The position numbers were made by a program, and so were the translations under genes. A stretch of 48,857 nt of DNA, taken from Tepidanaerobacter sp. DTU063 (lineage in GTDB: Bacteria > Bacillota > Thermosediminibacteria > Thermosediminibacterales > Tepidanaerobacteraceae). Of the stretch, positions 37,655 through 46,087 are shown in pieces (position 1 is the first letter of the stretch; the number at the start of each line of letters is the position of its first letter). The stretch lies in NCBI GenBank assembly GCA_001512695.1, contig LFSJ01000200.1, positions 15,679 through 64,535 on the forward strand, written 5' to 3'. The notes below the pieces were generated by a model. That model ran no database searches. It saw nothing but the letters and a program-made list of their open reading frames with translations, and was not told the DNA's origin.

Positions 37655-39334
37655 ATGGCACAGCGAATATTGATGATTGCATTAATTATAGTAATTGTAA
37701 TTGGCGGGGGATTCTATGCCTATAGGGAACTCGTACCGCCCCCTGCTGAGGAGGCGCAAGGTCCCGTTTATTCTACAAAACCCGTGACAAGAGGAGACAT
37801 TAGCGTCGGCGTTGAAGTCTCCGGTCCTTTAAACCCCTCCAGCAGCGGCAGTATACTGGCCCCCGGCGGCAGAAATTATTATGAAATATCTTCCAGCAAC
37901 ATTCAATACACTCTAGTAGAGATTTTAGCTGAAGAAGGTGAAGCAGTTGAAATGGGTCAAGTGATCGCAAGGCTCGCAGCTCCTCAACTGCAAAATCAGA
38001 TTAAAAATGTGGAAGCTGAGCTGGATAATGAAAAAAGATTTTTATCCGAGTTAACGGGTGTGCCCGAAGACCGCCTGTACGTAATCAATCCCGCCCAAGG
38101 TGTTGTCCTTAGGGCACCTATAGATGGCAGGGTTTCGGGTTTATCGGTTTCAGAAGGCAAGGAAATTAAACAAGGTCAAATTGTTGCACGAATAGTAGAT
38201 GATTCCCACTTTAAAATTAATGCAAAGGTTAATCAAAATGAATTTCCTTTAATAAATCTTGGACAAAAATTGGCTATAGAGTTTACATTTTTTGAAGGCA
38301 TATATTTTGGTGAAGTGGTGGATATTAATCCAAATCCTGTCCCAGACAGCGACGAAGACAGCCCCACCAGAAACTTTGTATATTGGATCACAGTAGAAGG
38401 AAAAAACCCCGGTTTGGTCCAGCCGGGTCTTCAAGTTCGCCTTGGAATAGCCGATTCCACAACCAATCCTACAAGAGTTTCCTGGTTTGCTTCACCTGCA
38501 ACTGTTGAAGGTTTTGTCAATGAAGAGAGAGTTTTATCTACCGTTGAAGCATTGGCTACCCAGGTGCATGTTAGGGAAATGGAAATGGTAAAAAAAGGTG
38601 ACCCGATTGTCTCCCTATCCGGTTCAGATGTTCAAAAGACCATTGAAGAAAAGCTCAACAAGATACGCGAAAAAGAGACCGAACTAAACGATCTTTACTC
38701 AAAAGCTGGTCAAATGGAAGTCAGGGCACCTATGGACGGAATAATTGCCAGATGGGACATTCAGCTTGGGGCTCAAATCAGTCCGGGAGACTGGATGGGA
38801 TATGTTTTTAATACAAGTGATATGAATTTGTGGGTAGAAGTTGACGACATCGATGTGCTGATGATAAAACACGGCTCCCCTGCCACCGTTACTGTGGAGG
38901 CTCTTCCGGGTGAAACTTTTGAGGGAGTGGTGGAACACGTTGCCACTATGGGCAAAGATATGCAGGGAATTACCCGTTTTGGTGTTGATATTCGCGTAAA
39001 AGGCAGTTCCGAGCTCAGACCAGGCATGCAGGCAAGCGCTTACATTGATGCAGGAAGCGCAAAAGATGTCCTGTTGATTCCTGTAGAGGCCATCTTTGAG
39101 GAGGATGGTGTGCAAAAAGTTGAAGTGCTAAATCCCGACGGTACTACAAAGGCGGTTGCCGTAAAACTTGGCCTAATGAACGATAGATTTGCAGAAGTTA
39201 AAAGTGGCCTAGATGAGGGCGAGCTGGTCATAACTGGCAGCAGCGCCGATTTGCTTCCAAGCCAGCACATCGGAAGGAAGGAATCGATTTTGCCTTCCAA
39301 CAATTCAGACGATGACGACAACAAAGTGCAATAA
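37655..39334 (+). CDS. RND/MacA-type adaptor (membrane fusion) protein with two tandem modules
   Basis: This 559-residue protein has one N-terminal membrane helix (residues 5-20) and two complete adaptor modules. In module 1 the half-lipoyl pieces lie at about 85-110 and 150-182 (RAPIDGRVSGL) and the beta-barrel at about 184-268. In module 2 the half-lipoyl pieces lie at about 283-320 and 354-386 (RAPMDGIIARW) and the barrel at about 388-466. A C-terminal proximal domain (470-535) follows. Normal adaptors are about 350-450 residues with one module. ATG 37655 follows TTGGAGG. It works between the ATPase and the permease. Confidence 0.88.
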   Translation: MAQRILMIALIIVIVIGGGFYAYRELVPPPAEEAQGPVYSTKPVTRGDISVGVEVSGPLNPSSSGSILAPGGRNYYEISSSNIQYTLVEILAEEGEAVEMGQVIARLAAPQLQNQIKNVEAELDNEKRFLSELTGVPEDRLYVINPAQGVVLRAPIDGRVSGLSVSEGKEIKQGQIVARIVDDSHFKINAKVNQNEFPLINLGQKLAIEFTFFEGIYFGEVVDINPNPVPDSDEDSPTRNFVYWITVEGKNPGLVQPGLQVRLGIADSTTNPTRVSWFASPATVEGFVNEERVLSTVEALATQVHVREMEMVKKGDPIVSLSGSDVQKTIEEKLNKIREKETELNDLYSKAGQMEVRAPMDGIIARWDIQLGAQISPGDWMGYVFNTSDMNLWVEVDDIDVLMIKHGSPATVTVEALPGETFEGVVEHVATMGKDMQGITRFGVDIRVKGSSELRPGMQASAYIDAGSAKDVLLIPVEAIFEEDGVQKVEVLNPDGTTKAVAVKLGLMNDRFAEVKSGLDEGELVITGSSADLLPSQHIGRKESILPSNNSDDDDNKVQ

Positions 39335-39362
39335 GGCCGGCAACCAATTGAGGGGTGAAAAA

Positions 39363-40691
39363 ATGTTTAAATCACTTAAAGTATTGCCACTGCTTACGCG
39401 ATTGTTGTTTGCAGCCAGAATGGCAGCCCACGGTATACTTGCACATCCCTTGCGTTCTGCACTAACCATCTTGGGCGTGGCTATCGGTGTCACATCCGTT
39501 GTCAGTCTAATGGGAATAGGCGAAGGTGCAAGGCAGGCTGTTGTAGCCCAATTTGAAAGTTTAGGTGCAAATGTAATTGTAATGAAGGCTAACGACCCTT
39601 CTGTAGAGTTTGACCCCGACGAGGTGCCGGATTTGGTAGAGCGGGTAGACGGTATGGATATGGCTACACCCGTTGTTCATACAAATGCGGTCATGCGTTG
39701 GCGAAGGGCAAGGGGGACCGTGGACATAGTTGGAGTGAACAGCAAATTTCCGGAAATAAGGGATAATGAATTAATAGCTGGCCACTTTTTTACCGAATTG
39801 CACGTATCTCAAAGGTCGCCCGTGGTCGTTTTGGGGTACAATATGGGAACTGGCTTGATGGGAGGAAGAAATCCAGTAGGCCAGGTTATTAGTCTCAATG
39901 GCAAGACTTTTAGGATAATAGGAGTCCTTGCGCCTAAGGGTCGAGGCAAAGCAGATGACATCGATGATAAAATAGTTATACCCTACACTACTGCCTTAAG
40001 AATTGCCGAGAAAAAGACCGTGCCCGAAATATGGGGAAAGGCCCCAACTCCATCAAAGGCTGATTTGGCAGTTGTCCAACTTGGAAGAATTTTTAAGAGA
40101 AAGTTGGGCCTTGACCAAAGTGCACCTACTACCATGCCGGGAGATCAAGACCAGATGTCGGGGGATGGGGTATTTTTTGAAGCTGTAGAAGCTGTACCAA
40201 TAGGTCCCGCAGGAACTAATGAAAACAACCCTATTATTCCCGGTGGTGAGGACTTAATAACCATAACCAATCTTAACCAGTTGGTCCAGGAAGCCGACCA
40301 AGCTAACCGGGTAATGACCCTATTGCTCGGTGGTATTGCTGCAGTATCACTATTAGTTGGCGGTCTAGGAATAATGAATATTATGCTTGTGGCGGTAACG
40401 GAACGCACGCAGGAAATAGGAGTACGCCGTGCCCTTGGGGCAAAGCAAACTGATTTGCTTATACAGTTTTTGCTCGAAGCTCTGTATGTCAGCGGTATCG
40501 GTGCCATTGCCGGCACTGCCGGTGGAATTTGGGGCTTGAACGCCTTTGCCCGCCATGGATTTGAAACTGCTATAAGTTTTCACGCTATAAAAATAGCAGT
40601 TGTTGTGGCACTGACTTCCGGCCTTCTCTTTGGAATATACCCGGCTATTTCAGCATCTTCAGTTCCTCCAATAGAAGCTTTGAGGCGCTAA
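39363..40691 (+). CDS. MacB-type ABC transporter permease
   Basis: This 442-residue permease has an N-terminal helix ending LTILGVAIGVTSVVSLM and the large extracytoplasmic MacB core domain (about 55-300). Three C-terminal helices follow (LLLGGIAAVSLLVGGLGIMNIML, an alanine/glycine-rich one, and VVVALTSGLLFGIYPAI). It carries the conserved MacB-type segment VTERTQEIGVRRALGA. It exports an unknown compound or peptide using the upstream ATPase and adaptor. ATG 39363 follows GGGGTGAAA. The frame's earlier ATG at 39312 lies within the adaptor gene. Confidence 0.93.
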   Translation: MFKSLKVLPLLTRLLFAARMAAHGILAHPLRSALTILGVAIGVTSVVSLMGIGEGARQAVVAQFESLGANVIVMKANDPSVEFDPDEVPDLVERVDGMDMATPVVHTNAVMRWRRARGTVDIVGVNSKFPEIRDNELIAGHFFTELHVSQRSPVVVLGYNMGTGLMGGRNPVGQVISLNGKTFRIIGVLAPKGRGKADDIDDKIVIPYTTALRIAEKKTVPEIWGKAPTPSKADLAVVQLGRIFKRKLGLDQSAPTTMPGDQDQMSGDGVFFEAVEAVPIGPAGTNENNPIIPGGEDLITITNLNQLVQEADQANRVMTLLLGGIAAVSLLVGGLGIMNIMLVAVTERTQEIGVRRALGAKQTDLLIQFLLEALYVSGIGAIAGTAGGIWGLNAFARHGFETAISFHAIKIAVVVALTSGLLFGIYPAISASSVPPIEALRR

Positions 40692-40717
40692 CGATGCCAC
40701 AGAAAGTTTATGAAACC

Positions 40718-40758
40718 AAAGGGGTCAGGCTTGTTCCCTTCAAACCTGGCCCTTTTTT
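40718..40758 (+). terminator. Terminator of the exporter operon
   Basis: AAAGGGGTCAGG pairs imperfectly with CCTGGCCCTTT and is followed by TTTTTTGA on the plus strand. It lies 26 bases after the permease stop. Confidence 0.8.
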
Positions 40759-40781
40759 GATATTCATTGTGACTTAACAAA

Positions 40782-41030
40782 CTATTTCAATATTTTTTCA
40801 ATCAACTGTTTTCTATCAAGTTTAAGACCTGCTTTTTTAGCTTGTTTTATCAAAAAATCAAAGTGCCGGATGGCCGCTTGTTTTCTTGCTATTGCTAAAT
40901 CCACTTCATCAGCATCATTTTGGGCCCATTGAAATGCCTTTTCTGATAATTCGATTTCCAAGAGGGCTTTTTCAATTTCCTCCATTAATTTGTTCTCAGG
41001 TCCTCTACCGCTATCAAGACTTTGGGTCAT
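40782..41030 (-). CDS. Small helical protein, DUF2508 (YaaL)-like
   Basis: This 82-residue protein is mostly helical and charged. The middle WAQNDADEVDLAIARKQAAI and RHFDFLIKQAKKAG resemble the DUF2508/YaaL pattern, which has unknown function. The ATG has a strong AGGAGGGGG. It stands alone between the exporter terminator and the 5'-nucleotidase gene, not beside recR as yaaL does in Bacillus. The family assignment is by resemblance only. Confidence 0.55.
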   Translation of the reverse strand: MTQSLDSGRGPENKLMEEIEKALLEIELSEKAFQWAQNDADEVDLAIARKQAAIRHFDFLIKQAKKAGLKLDRKQLIEKILK

Positions 41031-41105
41031 GACAACCCCCTCCTGATAAGATTGTAGTATATCCTATGCAGGAAAGAGGAATTACTTGCAACATCTATAA
41101 CAAAA

Positions 41106-42635
41106 TTAAAAAGCTGCTAATGAAACAAGGCTTTCCACATTTATATTAAGATTATTTTGAATGTATTCGGCAACAATATCGACTAACAATCCATATTCTC
41201 CTAGAACCCTGCCCTTTTCAAAAATGGTGTAGCCGCTGCCTCCTGCAAGCATAAAATCGTTTATTGCAATTCTGTACATCTTTTCCGGGTCAAGCTCTTG
41301 ACCTCCAATTGTCACTTCAACTAATCTATTTCCTGGCTCCTTGTCGGCAGAAAAGCTAAAATCGATTCCCGCCACTTGGGGAAACGCTCCGCTTATTTCC
41401 GGATAGAAGGAGACCCCGTGCTCAAGGGCTTGAATGAGGTCAGAGCCCTTCATTTCTATTAAAATGACGTAATTATTAAGAGGCAGCACATTTATAACGT
41501 CAGCCCTAGTGATCTCCCTGACCTCTATAGAAGTCCTGATGCCGCCTCCGTTCATTATGGCTCCATCCGCACCTGTTGCTTCAAGCATTGCTTCAGCCAC
41601 GAGATTTCCTAGATTTGTCCGGCTTGTGCGCACATATTCTTTCTCACCGTTGAGAAAAACATCTGTCCAACCGATTACCTCTGACATGAGTAGTTCATTT
41701 TCTTTATTGATATCATTGATAATAGATTGTACTTTCGAATCTACCCGAAGTTCACCCATTGGGCCTGGTGTGTAAAGAGTAGCCTTTGCTTTTTCCAACT
41801 TTCCATCTCTAACCTCAATACTTACCAAGCCCAAATTTTCTCCCATTTCTCCCGCTTGCACTATTAAGGTGTCATTGACCACCATACCATTTTTTAGGGG
41901 AATATGAGAATGGCCTGAAACTATGAGGTCAATCCCTTCAACCTCTTCTGCAAGCCTGGCACAAGAATCCTGGGCACCTATCAAGGGAAGGTGGACTAAT
42001 GCAATAATTAAGTCGCACTCTTGGTTTAGAACTTCCACTATTTGTTTTGCAGTGTGTACAGGGTCATCAAAAATCAGACCTTCCACATTTCTGGGGTGTG
42101 TTTTGCGCGGTGTTTCAGTTGTCGTTAAGCCAAAAATGCCGACTTTAAGCCCGTCCAGTTCCTTTATAGTTGATGTCTCGAGTAGCGGAACACCATCAGG
42201 TTTACGCACATTTGCAGAAAGCAACGGAAAATTTGCCTTTTCTGCAAGCTCACTAAGCCTTTGCCAGCCGTATGCAAAATCATGATTGCCTACTACCATA
42301 GCATCGTAACCCATGCTGTTCATGATTTTGACAATGCTTTCACCTTGGCTAAGGCTTGCCACACTGCTACCTTGAAAAGTATCCCCGGCATCCAGTAAAA
42401 GGACATTGTTATTCGCTTCCCTAATTTCCTTTACTATTGCAGCCATATGTGCATAGCCCATTTCCGATTCTTTTGCCCAGATGCTACCGTGAACATCATT
42501 CGTATGGACGATAATTACTGAAATTCTATCATAATCTGAAAGGGGAGCCTCAGTAAACAGCATCACTAATAGTGCTAATAGGATTAGTGGAACTATTGAA
42601 ACTCTTAAAAGTAAATCTTTCTTTTTCAATCTCAT
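41106..42635 (-). CDS. Exported 5'-nucleotidase/2',3'-cyclic phosphodiesterase family protein
   Basis: This 509-residue protein has an N-terminal signal segment (VSIVPLILLALLVMLF) and the metallophosphatase motifs VHTNDVHG, LLDAGDTFQG, VVGNHDFAYG and VSGHSHIP. The 5'-nucleotidase C-terminal domain (MNGGGIRTSIEV, then YRIAINDFMLAGGSGYT) starts near residue 330. It would hydrolyse extracellular nucleotides or cyclic phosphodiesters, and the exact substrate is not fixed by sequence. ATG 42635 is very close to its AGGGGG. The TTG two codons later (42629) has better spacing and is an equal candidate. No anchor or SLH domain is present. Confidence 0.9.
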   Translation of the reverse strand: MRLKKKDLLLRVSIVPLILLALLVMLFTEAPLSDYDRISVIIVHTNDVHGSIWAKESEMGYAHMAAIVKEIREANNNVLLLDAGDTFQGSSVASLSQGESIVKIMNSMGYDAMVVGNHDFAYGWQRLSELAEKANFPLLSANVRKPDGVPLLETSTIKELDGLKVGIFGLTTTETPRKTHPRNVEGLIFDDPVHTAKQIVEVLNQECDLIIALVHLPLIGAQDSCARLAEEVEGIDLIVSGHSHIPLKNGMVVNDTLIVQAGEMGENLGLVSIEVRDGKLEKAKATLYTPGPMGELRVDSKVQSIINDINKENELLMSEVIGWTDVFLNGEKEYVRTSRTNLGNLVAEAMLEATGADGAIMNGGGIRTSIEVREITRADVINVLPLNNYVILIEMKGSDLIQALEHGVSFYPEISGAFPQVAGIDFSFSADKEPGNRLVEVTIGGQELDPEKMYRIAINDFMLAGGSGYTIFEKGRVLGEYGLLVDIVAEYIQNNLNINVESLVSLAAF

Positions 42636-42659
42636 TACCCCCTGTTGCTATGCCGCCGG

Positions 42660-43056
42660 ACTGCCAACGCTGCTGATAATAGTGTCAGGGTCACCTTTGT
42701 ACCAACTTCACCTATAATCCTTTATCTAAGGCTAAGATCTGCGAAATCGTAATCCATGTCTTCAATTTTCATTCCGTCGACGGCGACTATAATATCTCCG
42801 GGATGAAGACCTGCTCTCAGCAGGCAATTCCTGCGCATAACCTCTAACTACTATCTCCCCATCGTCTTTTACCAACAATATAAGCTCGATGGAGCCTTCA
42901 TCCAGTTTATCGAATGGTACTTCTATGTAGTCCCGCGAATATAGTTAAAATCGACTCAGCCTTTGACAAAGGCAATCCTGCAATTTTGCTAAGATGGCAG
43001 TCACTTCCAGGCGACTATGAGCTCGTCAGGACGAACGGTCCATTCGAATTATCTTA
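42660..43056 (-). pseudogene. Decayed SLH-PDZ protein remnant
   Basis: On the minus strand this stretch matches parts of the SLH-PDZ gene at 46,088-48,250 but is broken. First comes DNA matching the second SLH repeat (43,050-42,960: a TVRPDEL-like tract and the VEVTVIL-coding tract with base losses). It is followed directly by YIEVPFDKLDEGSIELIL and a PDZ remnant (GLHPGDIIVAVDGMKIEDMDYDF). A frameshift lies near 42,814-42,820 and a stop after DLSLR. A last scrap (GEVGTKVTLT) is in another frame. The middle domains are absent. It is a deleted third copy, not a working gene. Confidence 0.75.
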
Positions 43057-43063
43057 CTATAGC

Positions 43064-43136
43064 AAGAACAAGAGATCCCCTTTTTATGGTTTTCATAGTA
43101 ATTGTATTGTATAAAAAAGGGGAATCTCTTGTTCTT
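43064..43136. repeat. Long inverted repeat (about 23-bp arms) beside the pseudogene
   Basis: AAGAACAAGAGATCCCC with TTTTTAT on the left is mirrored by a right arm ending TCTCTTGTTCTT. There are two single-base bulges and a loop of about 22 bases. On the plus strand it is followed by TTTTTA, as in an intrinsic terminator, yet no plus-strand gene ends here. It may be a terminator for read-through or a small mobile-element remnant. Confidence 0.6.
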
Positions 43137-43189
43137 TTTACTTAAGATATTTTCAATTGTATTACACTACGATCTAGATGAAACTTCAG

Positions 43190-43933
43190 TTAAATCAAAT
43201 TGTAGATCCTGTATATGAACACCGCCGCCTCTGCCCTCGTGGTGTTGTTTAGCGGATTTAGTTTGCCTTCACTTCCTACTATTAAGCCTTCTTTTACTAA
43301 GGTCGCTATGCTGGCTGCTGCGTATTCTGATATGAGGTGTGTGTCTTTGTATTTGGCTAGGTCTGATGCGCTGCCTTGTGTCTTTAGGATGTTCAGCATG
43401 TTTAGTGCTCTCTCTGTCAGCACCATCATGTCTTGTCTTGTGATGTTTGCATCAGGGGCGAATTGGTTGTTGCCTATGCCTTTGGTTATGCCCAGTTTCT
43501 TGGCTATGCCTATCTCTTTGTAGTAGTAGGCGTCTTTTGGTATGTCTTTAAAGTTGTCTTCTAGGCTCGCTGTGACTCCAAGTGCCCTAACTAGTGAAAA
43601 GAGGTATTCTGCCCTGGTTATGGCTGTTTGTGGTTCGTATTTTGTTTGTGTCCTGCCTTTTAGGATTCCTTTTGAGGCCAGGACTTGTATTTGTTTCTTG
43701 GCCCAGGGTGCTTGGTCTAGGTCTTCAAAGTTTGTTTTTACGTAGACTATTGCGTATTTGCTAAAGTGGGTTGTGCTGAAGGTTACTGTGGATGTTTCTG
43801 GGTTGTATCTTGCTGTCGGTATTTCTATTATGTTGCCTTGGCTGTCTATATACCATACTGTGATGTGTTCTGGGTCTTTGAGTTCTTCTTCTGTCGGTGT
43901 GTAGGGTATGCTTATTGTACCCAACCAGCCCAC
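43190..43933 (-). pseudogene. C-terminal fragment of the GLUG S-layer protein with three SLH domains (out of frame)
   Basis: This 247-residue frame has TISIPYTPTEEELKDPEHI at its start, a surface-protein beta domain that ends in THFSKYAIVYV. Three SLH domains follow (about residues 72-115, 130-175 and 195-247). SLH domains anchor proteins to cell-wall polymers. The frame has no ribosome-binding site of its own, and the GTG at 43933 lies inside the GLUG gene. It is therefore the detached anchor of the upstream ORF, now one frame away. If frameshifting or an assembly error rejoins them, it is part of one gene of about 920 residues. Confidence 0.7.
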
Positions 43934-45974
43934 CTATATCCTCGATACCTGTAACTGACCCTGTAGCGGAGGAGTCTGCAATCTCACCCCCATTATCGCC
44001 GACTAAGCCGCCAATAACCAATTCACTCCCTGTAACCGTGCATGTGCTATGACAATCCGTTATATATCCATCATTTTCTCCTAACAAACCTCCTACATCG
44101 TTGCAGCCATAAACGGCGCCTGAAACGGTGGACCCAATTATACTTCCATTATTATTCCAGCCTGCAATGCCGCCGACTAATCTTCTGCCAGTTACATTTA
44201 CATCTTTAAGTGTAACATTCATTACAGTAGAATCATCACCTAAACAGCCAAAGAGGCCTACATAATCCTCATCGCCCCGATTTATGTAAAGATTTCTGAT
44301 AGTTTTTCCATTGCCGTCAAAGGAGCCAGTAAAAGGCTTGTCCCAGCTACCAATTGGCCTCCAACCCTGGTTTTTGTTAAAGGGTGTGTTGTTTAAATCA
44401 ATATCCTCTATCAACTTAAAATAGGCTTCAGACCGGTACCTTACATTATACAAATGTTCTGGTTCAGCTATCTGGTAAGGATCTTCTTCTGTGCCGGAAC
44501 CACCGGCAAATATGGGAGAAAGCACGTCTAATGTAACTAGGTTAGAGTACAAAATATCTTCAACTCTAACCCTTAGCTCATATCTGCCAGGTGTATTTAA
44601 AGTAATCGGGAAATCAGCTTTGCCATTATCAAACTCAATTGTGAGCTGAAATAGAATTCCATCACCATCTTCTCCGTATACCTTACCGTATACCGTATCG
44701 CATACCGTCACTTTTTTATTGCCGGAAATAAGGTAACCTTTTTCGTCTTTGGCATTAGAAATTTCTATCTTAAATTTTTCCACAGGCTCCACAGTACTAG
44801 GAACTGATACCCCAAAGCCCCATTGCGGTGCTTCATCCTGCCAGCGAAGAATGGGACAGCTCTCCCCATCTTCGATGACCCAAACATCCACAAAATCCCA
44901 TGTCTTATATGTTGAGCGCAGTTTCATTTCTTCAGTAATTTTAGGCTGCCCCATCTCGTTATCTGATTGACCGGTAGTGCTGCTATCATAATAGGAGTCA
45001 AATATCATCCCTGCGTTGTTGTATGCCACGAGCCCTCCAGTTTCATCATCAGAGTTAACATTTCCCGTCGCATAGCAGCGAATGATTTCCCCATTATAAA
45101 AGTTCCATCCCACTAGACCGGCAGCTCCATATTTTGCTCTTACATTGCCCGTTGCATAACAGTCCTTGATTTCTCCTTCATTGTACCCAACCAGGCCGCC
45201 GATTTCATCATCGCCGTCAACATCTCCTGTAGCGTAGCACCCAGCTACATCTCCCCAATTAGAACCAACTAATCCGCCGATATAGTGCTCGCCAGAGACA
45301 TCAGCTTCAGCGTAGCTATCTGTAATACTTCCGTAGTAGTTCTCTCCTACCAATCCACCGATAACGTAGTTGCCGGAGACCTCACCATCTGCATAACACT
45401 CTGTTACTATCCCACCGTTTCCACCTGCTAAACCGCCAACATAATCTTCGCCATTGATAATACCAGAAACGCAGATGTTTTTAATTTGTCCTTTGTTATT
45501 CCACCCCACGAGACCGCCGACAAAATCTCCCCCGTTTATATCCACATTCTCAAGGTTGAGATTCTTTACTCTTGAGCCTTCATCCAAAACGCCAAACAAA
45601 CCTATATCTTGCTCATCTTCCCGGTCTATATATAGATTCTTGATGGTATGTCCGTCACCATCTAAGGAGCCGGCAAAAGGCGAATCTTCGCTTCCAATGG
45701 GCTCCCAGCCTTTGCCACCGTTATAGGGTGGCACACCTAAATCAATATCATCTATTAACTTAAAGTGTGCATTAGGGTAATCTCTCACCTTATCCAATTG
45801 TTCTGCATTTGCTATAAGGTAAGGGGCATTCTCCGAACCGTTACCACCTTTAAAATGCGAAGTTGTGCTATCAGCTGCAAAGGTGACCTGTCCTGGAAAA
45901 AGGAGGCCAAAAAGAAGCACCATTGTTACAAGCATCGCCAAAAGGGATTTCCTGCGCATTACGAAAAATACCAA
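43761..45974 (-). CDS. GLUG-repeat S-layer-associated surface protein, C-terminus out of frame
   Basis: This 737-codon frame has a signal peptide (about residues 1-34) and GLUG-rich module 1 (about 42-385, many GGLVG turns). A beta-sandwich linker (about 390-485) and a second GLUG module (about 490-687) follow. After GGLVGYN at residue 687 (near 43,914) the frame changes. The last 50 codons are the out-of-frame reading of a PEHITVWYI-type domain and are unlikely to be native. Module 2 is shorter than module 1 and lacks its TWDFVDVWVIEDG ending. The TTG start at 45974 follows GGGGGG. Without the SLH anchor the product would not be retained. Confidence 0.72.
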   Translation of the reverse strand: MVFFVMRRKSLLAMLVTMVLLFGLLFPGQVTFAADSTTSHFKGGNGSENAPYLIANAEQLDKVRDYPNAHFKLIDDIDLGVPPYNGGKGWEPIGSEDSPFAGSLDGDGHTIKNLYIDREDEQDIGLFGVLDEGSRVKNLNLENVDINGGDFVGGLVGWNNKGQIKNICVSGIINGEDYVGGLAGGNGGIVTECYADGEVSGNYVIGGLVGENYYGSITDSYAEADVSGEHYIGGLVGSNWGDVAGCYATGDVDGDDEIGGLVGYNEGEIKDCYATGNVRAKYGAAGLVGWNFYNGEIIRCYATGNVNSDDETGGLVAYNNAGMIFDSYYDSSTTGQSDNEMGQPKITEEMKLRSTYKTWDFVDVWVIEDGESCPILRWQDEAPQWGFGVSVPSTVEPVEKFKIEISNAKDEKGYLISGNKKVTVCDTVYGKVYGEDGDGILFQLTIEFDNGKADFPITLNTPGRYELRVRVEDILYSNLVTLDVLSPIFAGGSGTEEDPYQIAEPEHLYNVRYRSEAYFKLIEDIDLNNTPFNKNQGWRPIGSWDKPFTGSFDGNGKTIRNLYINRGDEDYVGLFGCLGDDSTVMNVTLKDVNVTGRRLVGGIAGWNNNGSIIGSTVSGAVYGCNDVGGLLGENDGYITDCHSTCTVTGSELVIGGLVGDNGGEIADSSATGSVTGIEDIGGLVGYNKHTLHTDRRRTQRPRTHHSMVYRQPRQHNRNTDSKIQPRNIHSNLQHNPL

Positions 45975-46031
45975 TGGTCTATACCCCCCATATTTGTTCC
46001 TCTTTTTTATTAACCTTCACTTTATAGCACA

Positions 46032-46071
46032 GCCGAACCTTCCGCTGTACTAAGCAAACGGAAGGTCCGGC
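46032..46071 (-). terminator. Hairpin downstream of the SLH-PDZ gene
   Basis: GCCG-A-ACCTTCCG pairs with CGGAAGGT-C-CGGC across a 14-base loop. On the minus strand it follows the gene's stop by 17 bases but is not followed by a U-run, so termination is uncertain. The plus strand has ATTATTATTT after it. A similar hairpin follows the paralogue at 48,381. Confidence 0.5.
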
Positions 46072-46087
46072 ATTATTATTTATGCCT

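Noticed and set aside
40145-40583. Minus-strand frames inside the permease gene
   Set aside because: They have no ribosome-binding site and lie opposite the well-formed MacB permease.
43761-45974. Repeated sequence that could be taken for a CRISPR array or satellite
   Set aside because: The repeats are coding GLUG units of variable sequence and length in one frame, without conserved direct repeats and spacers.
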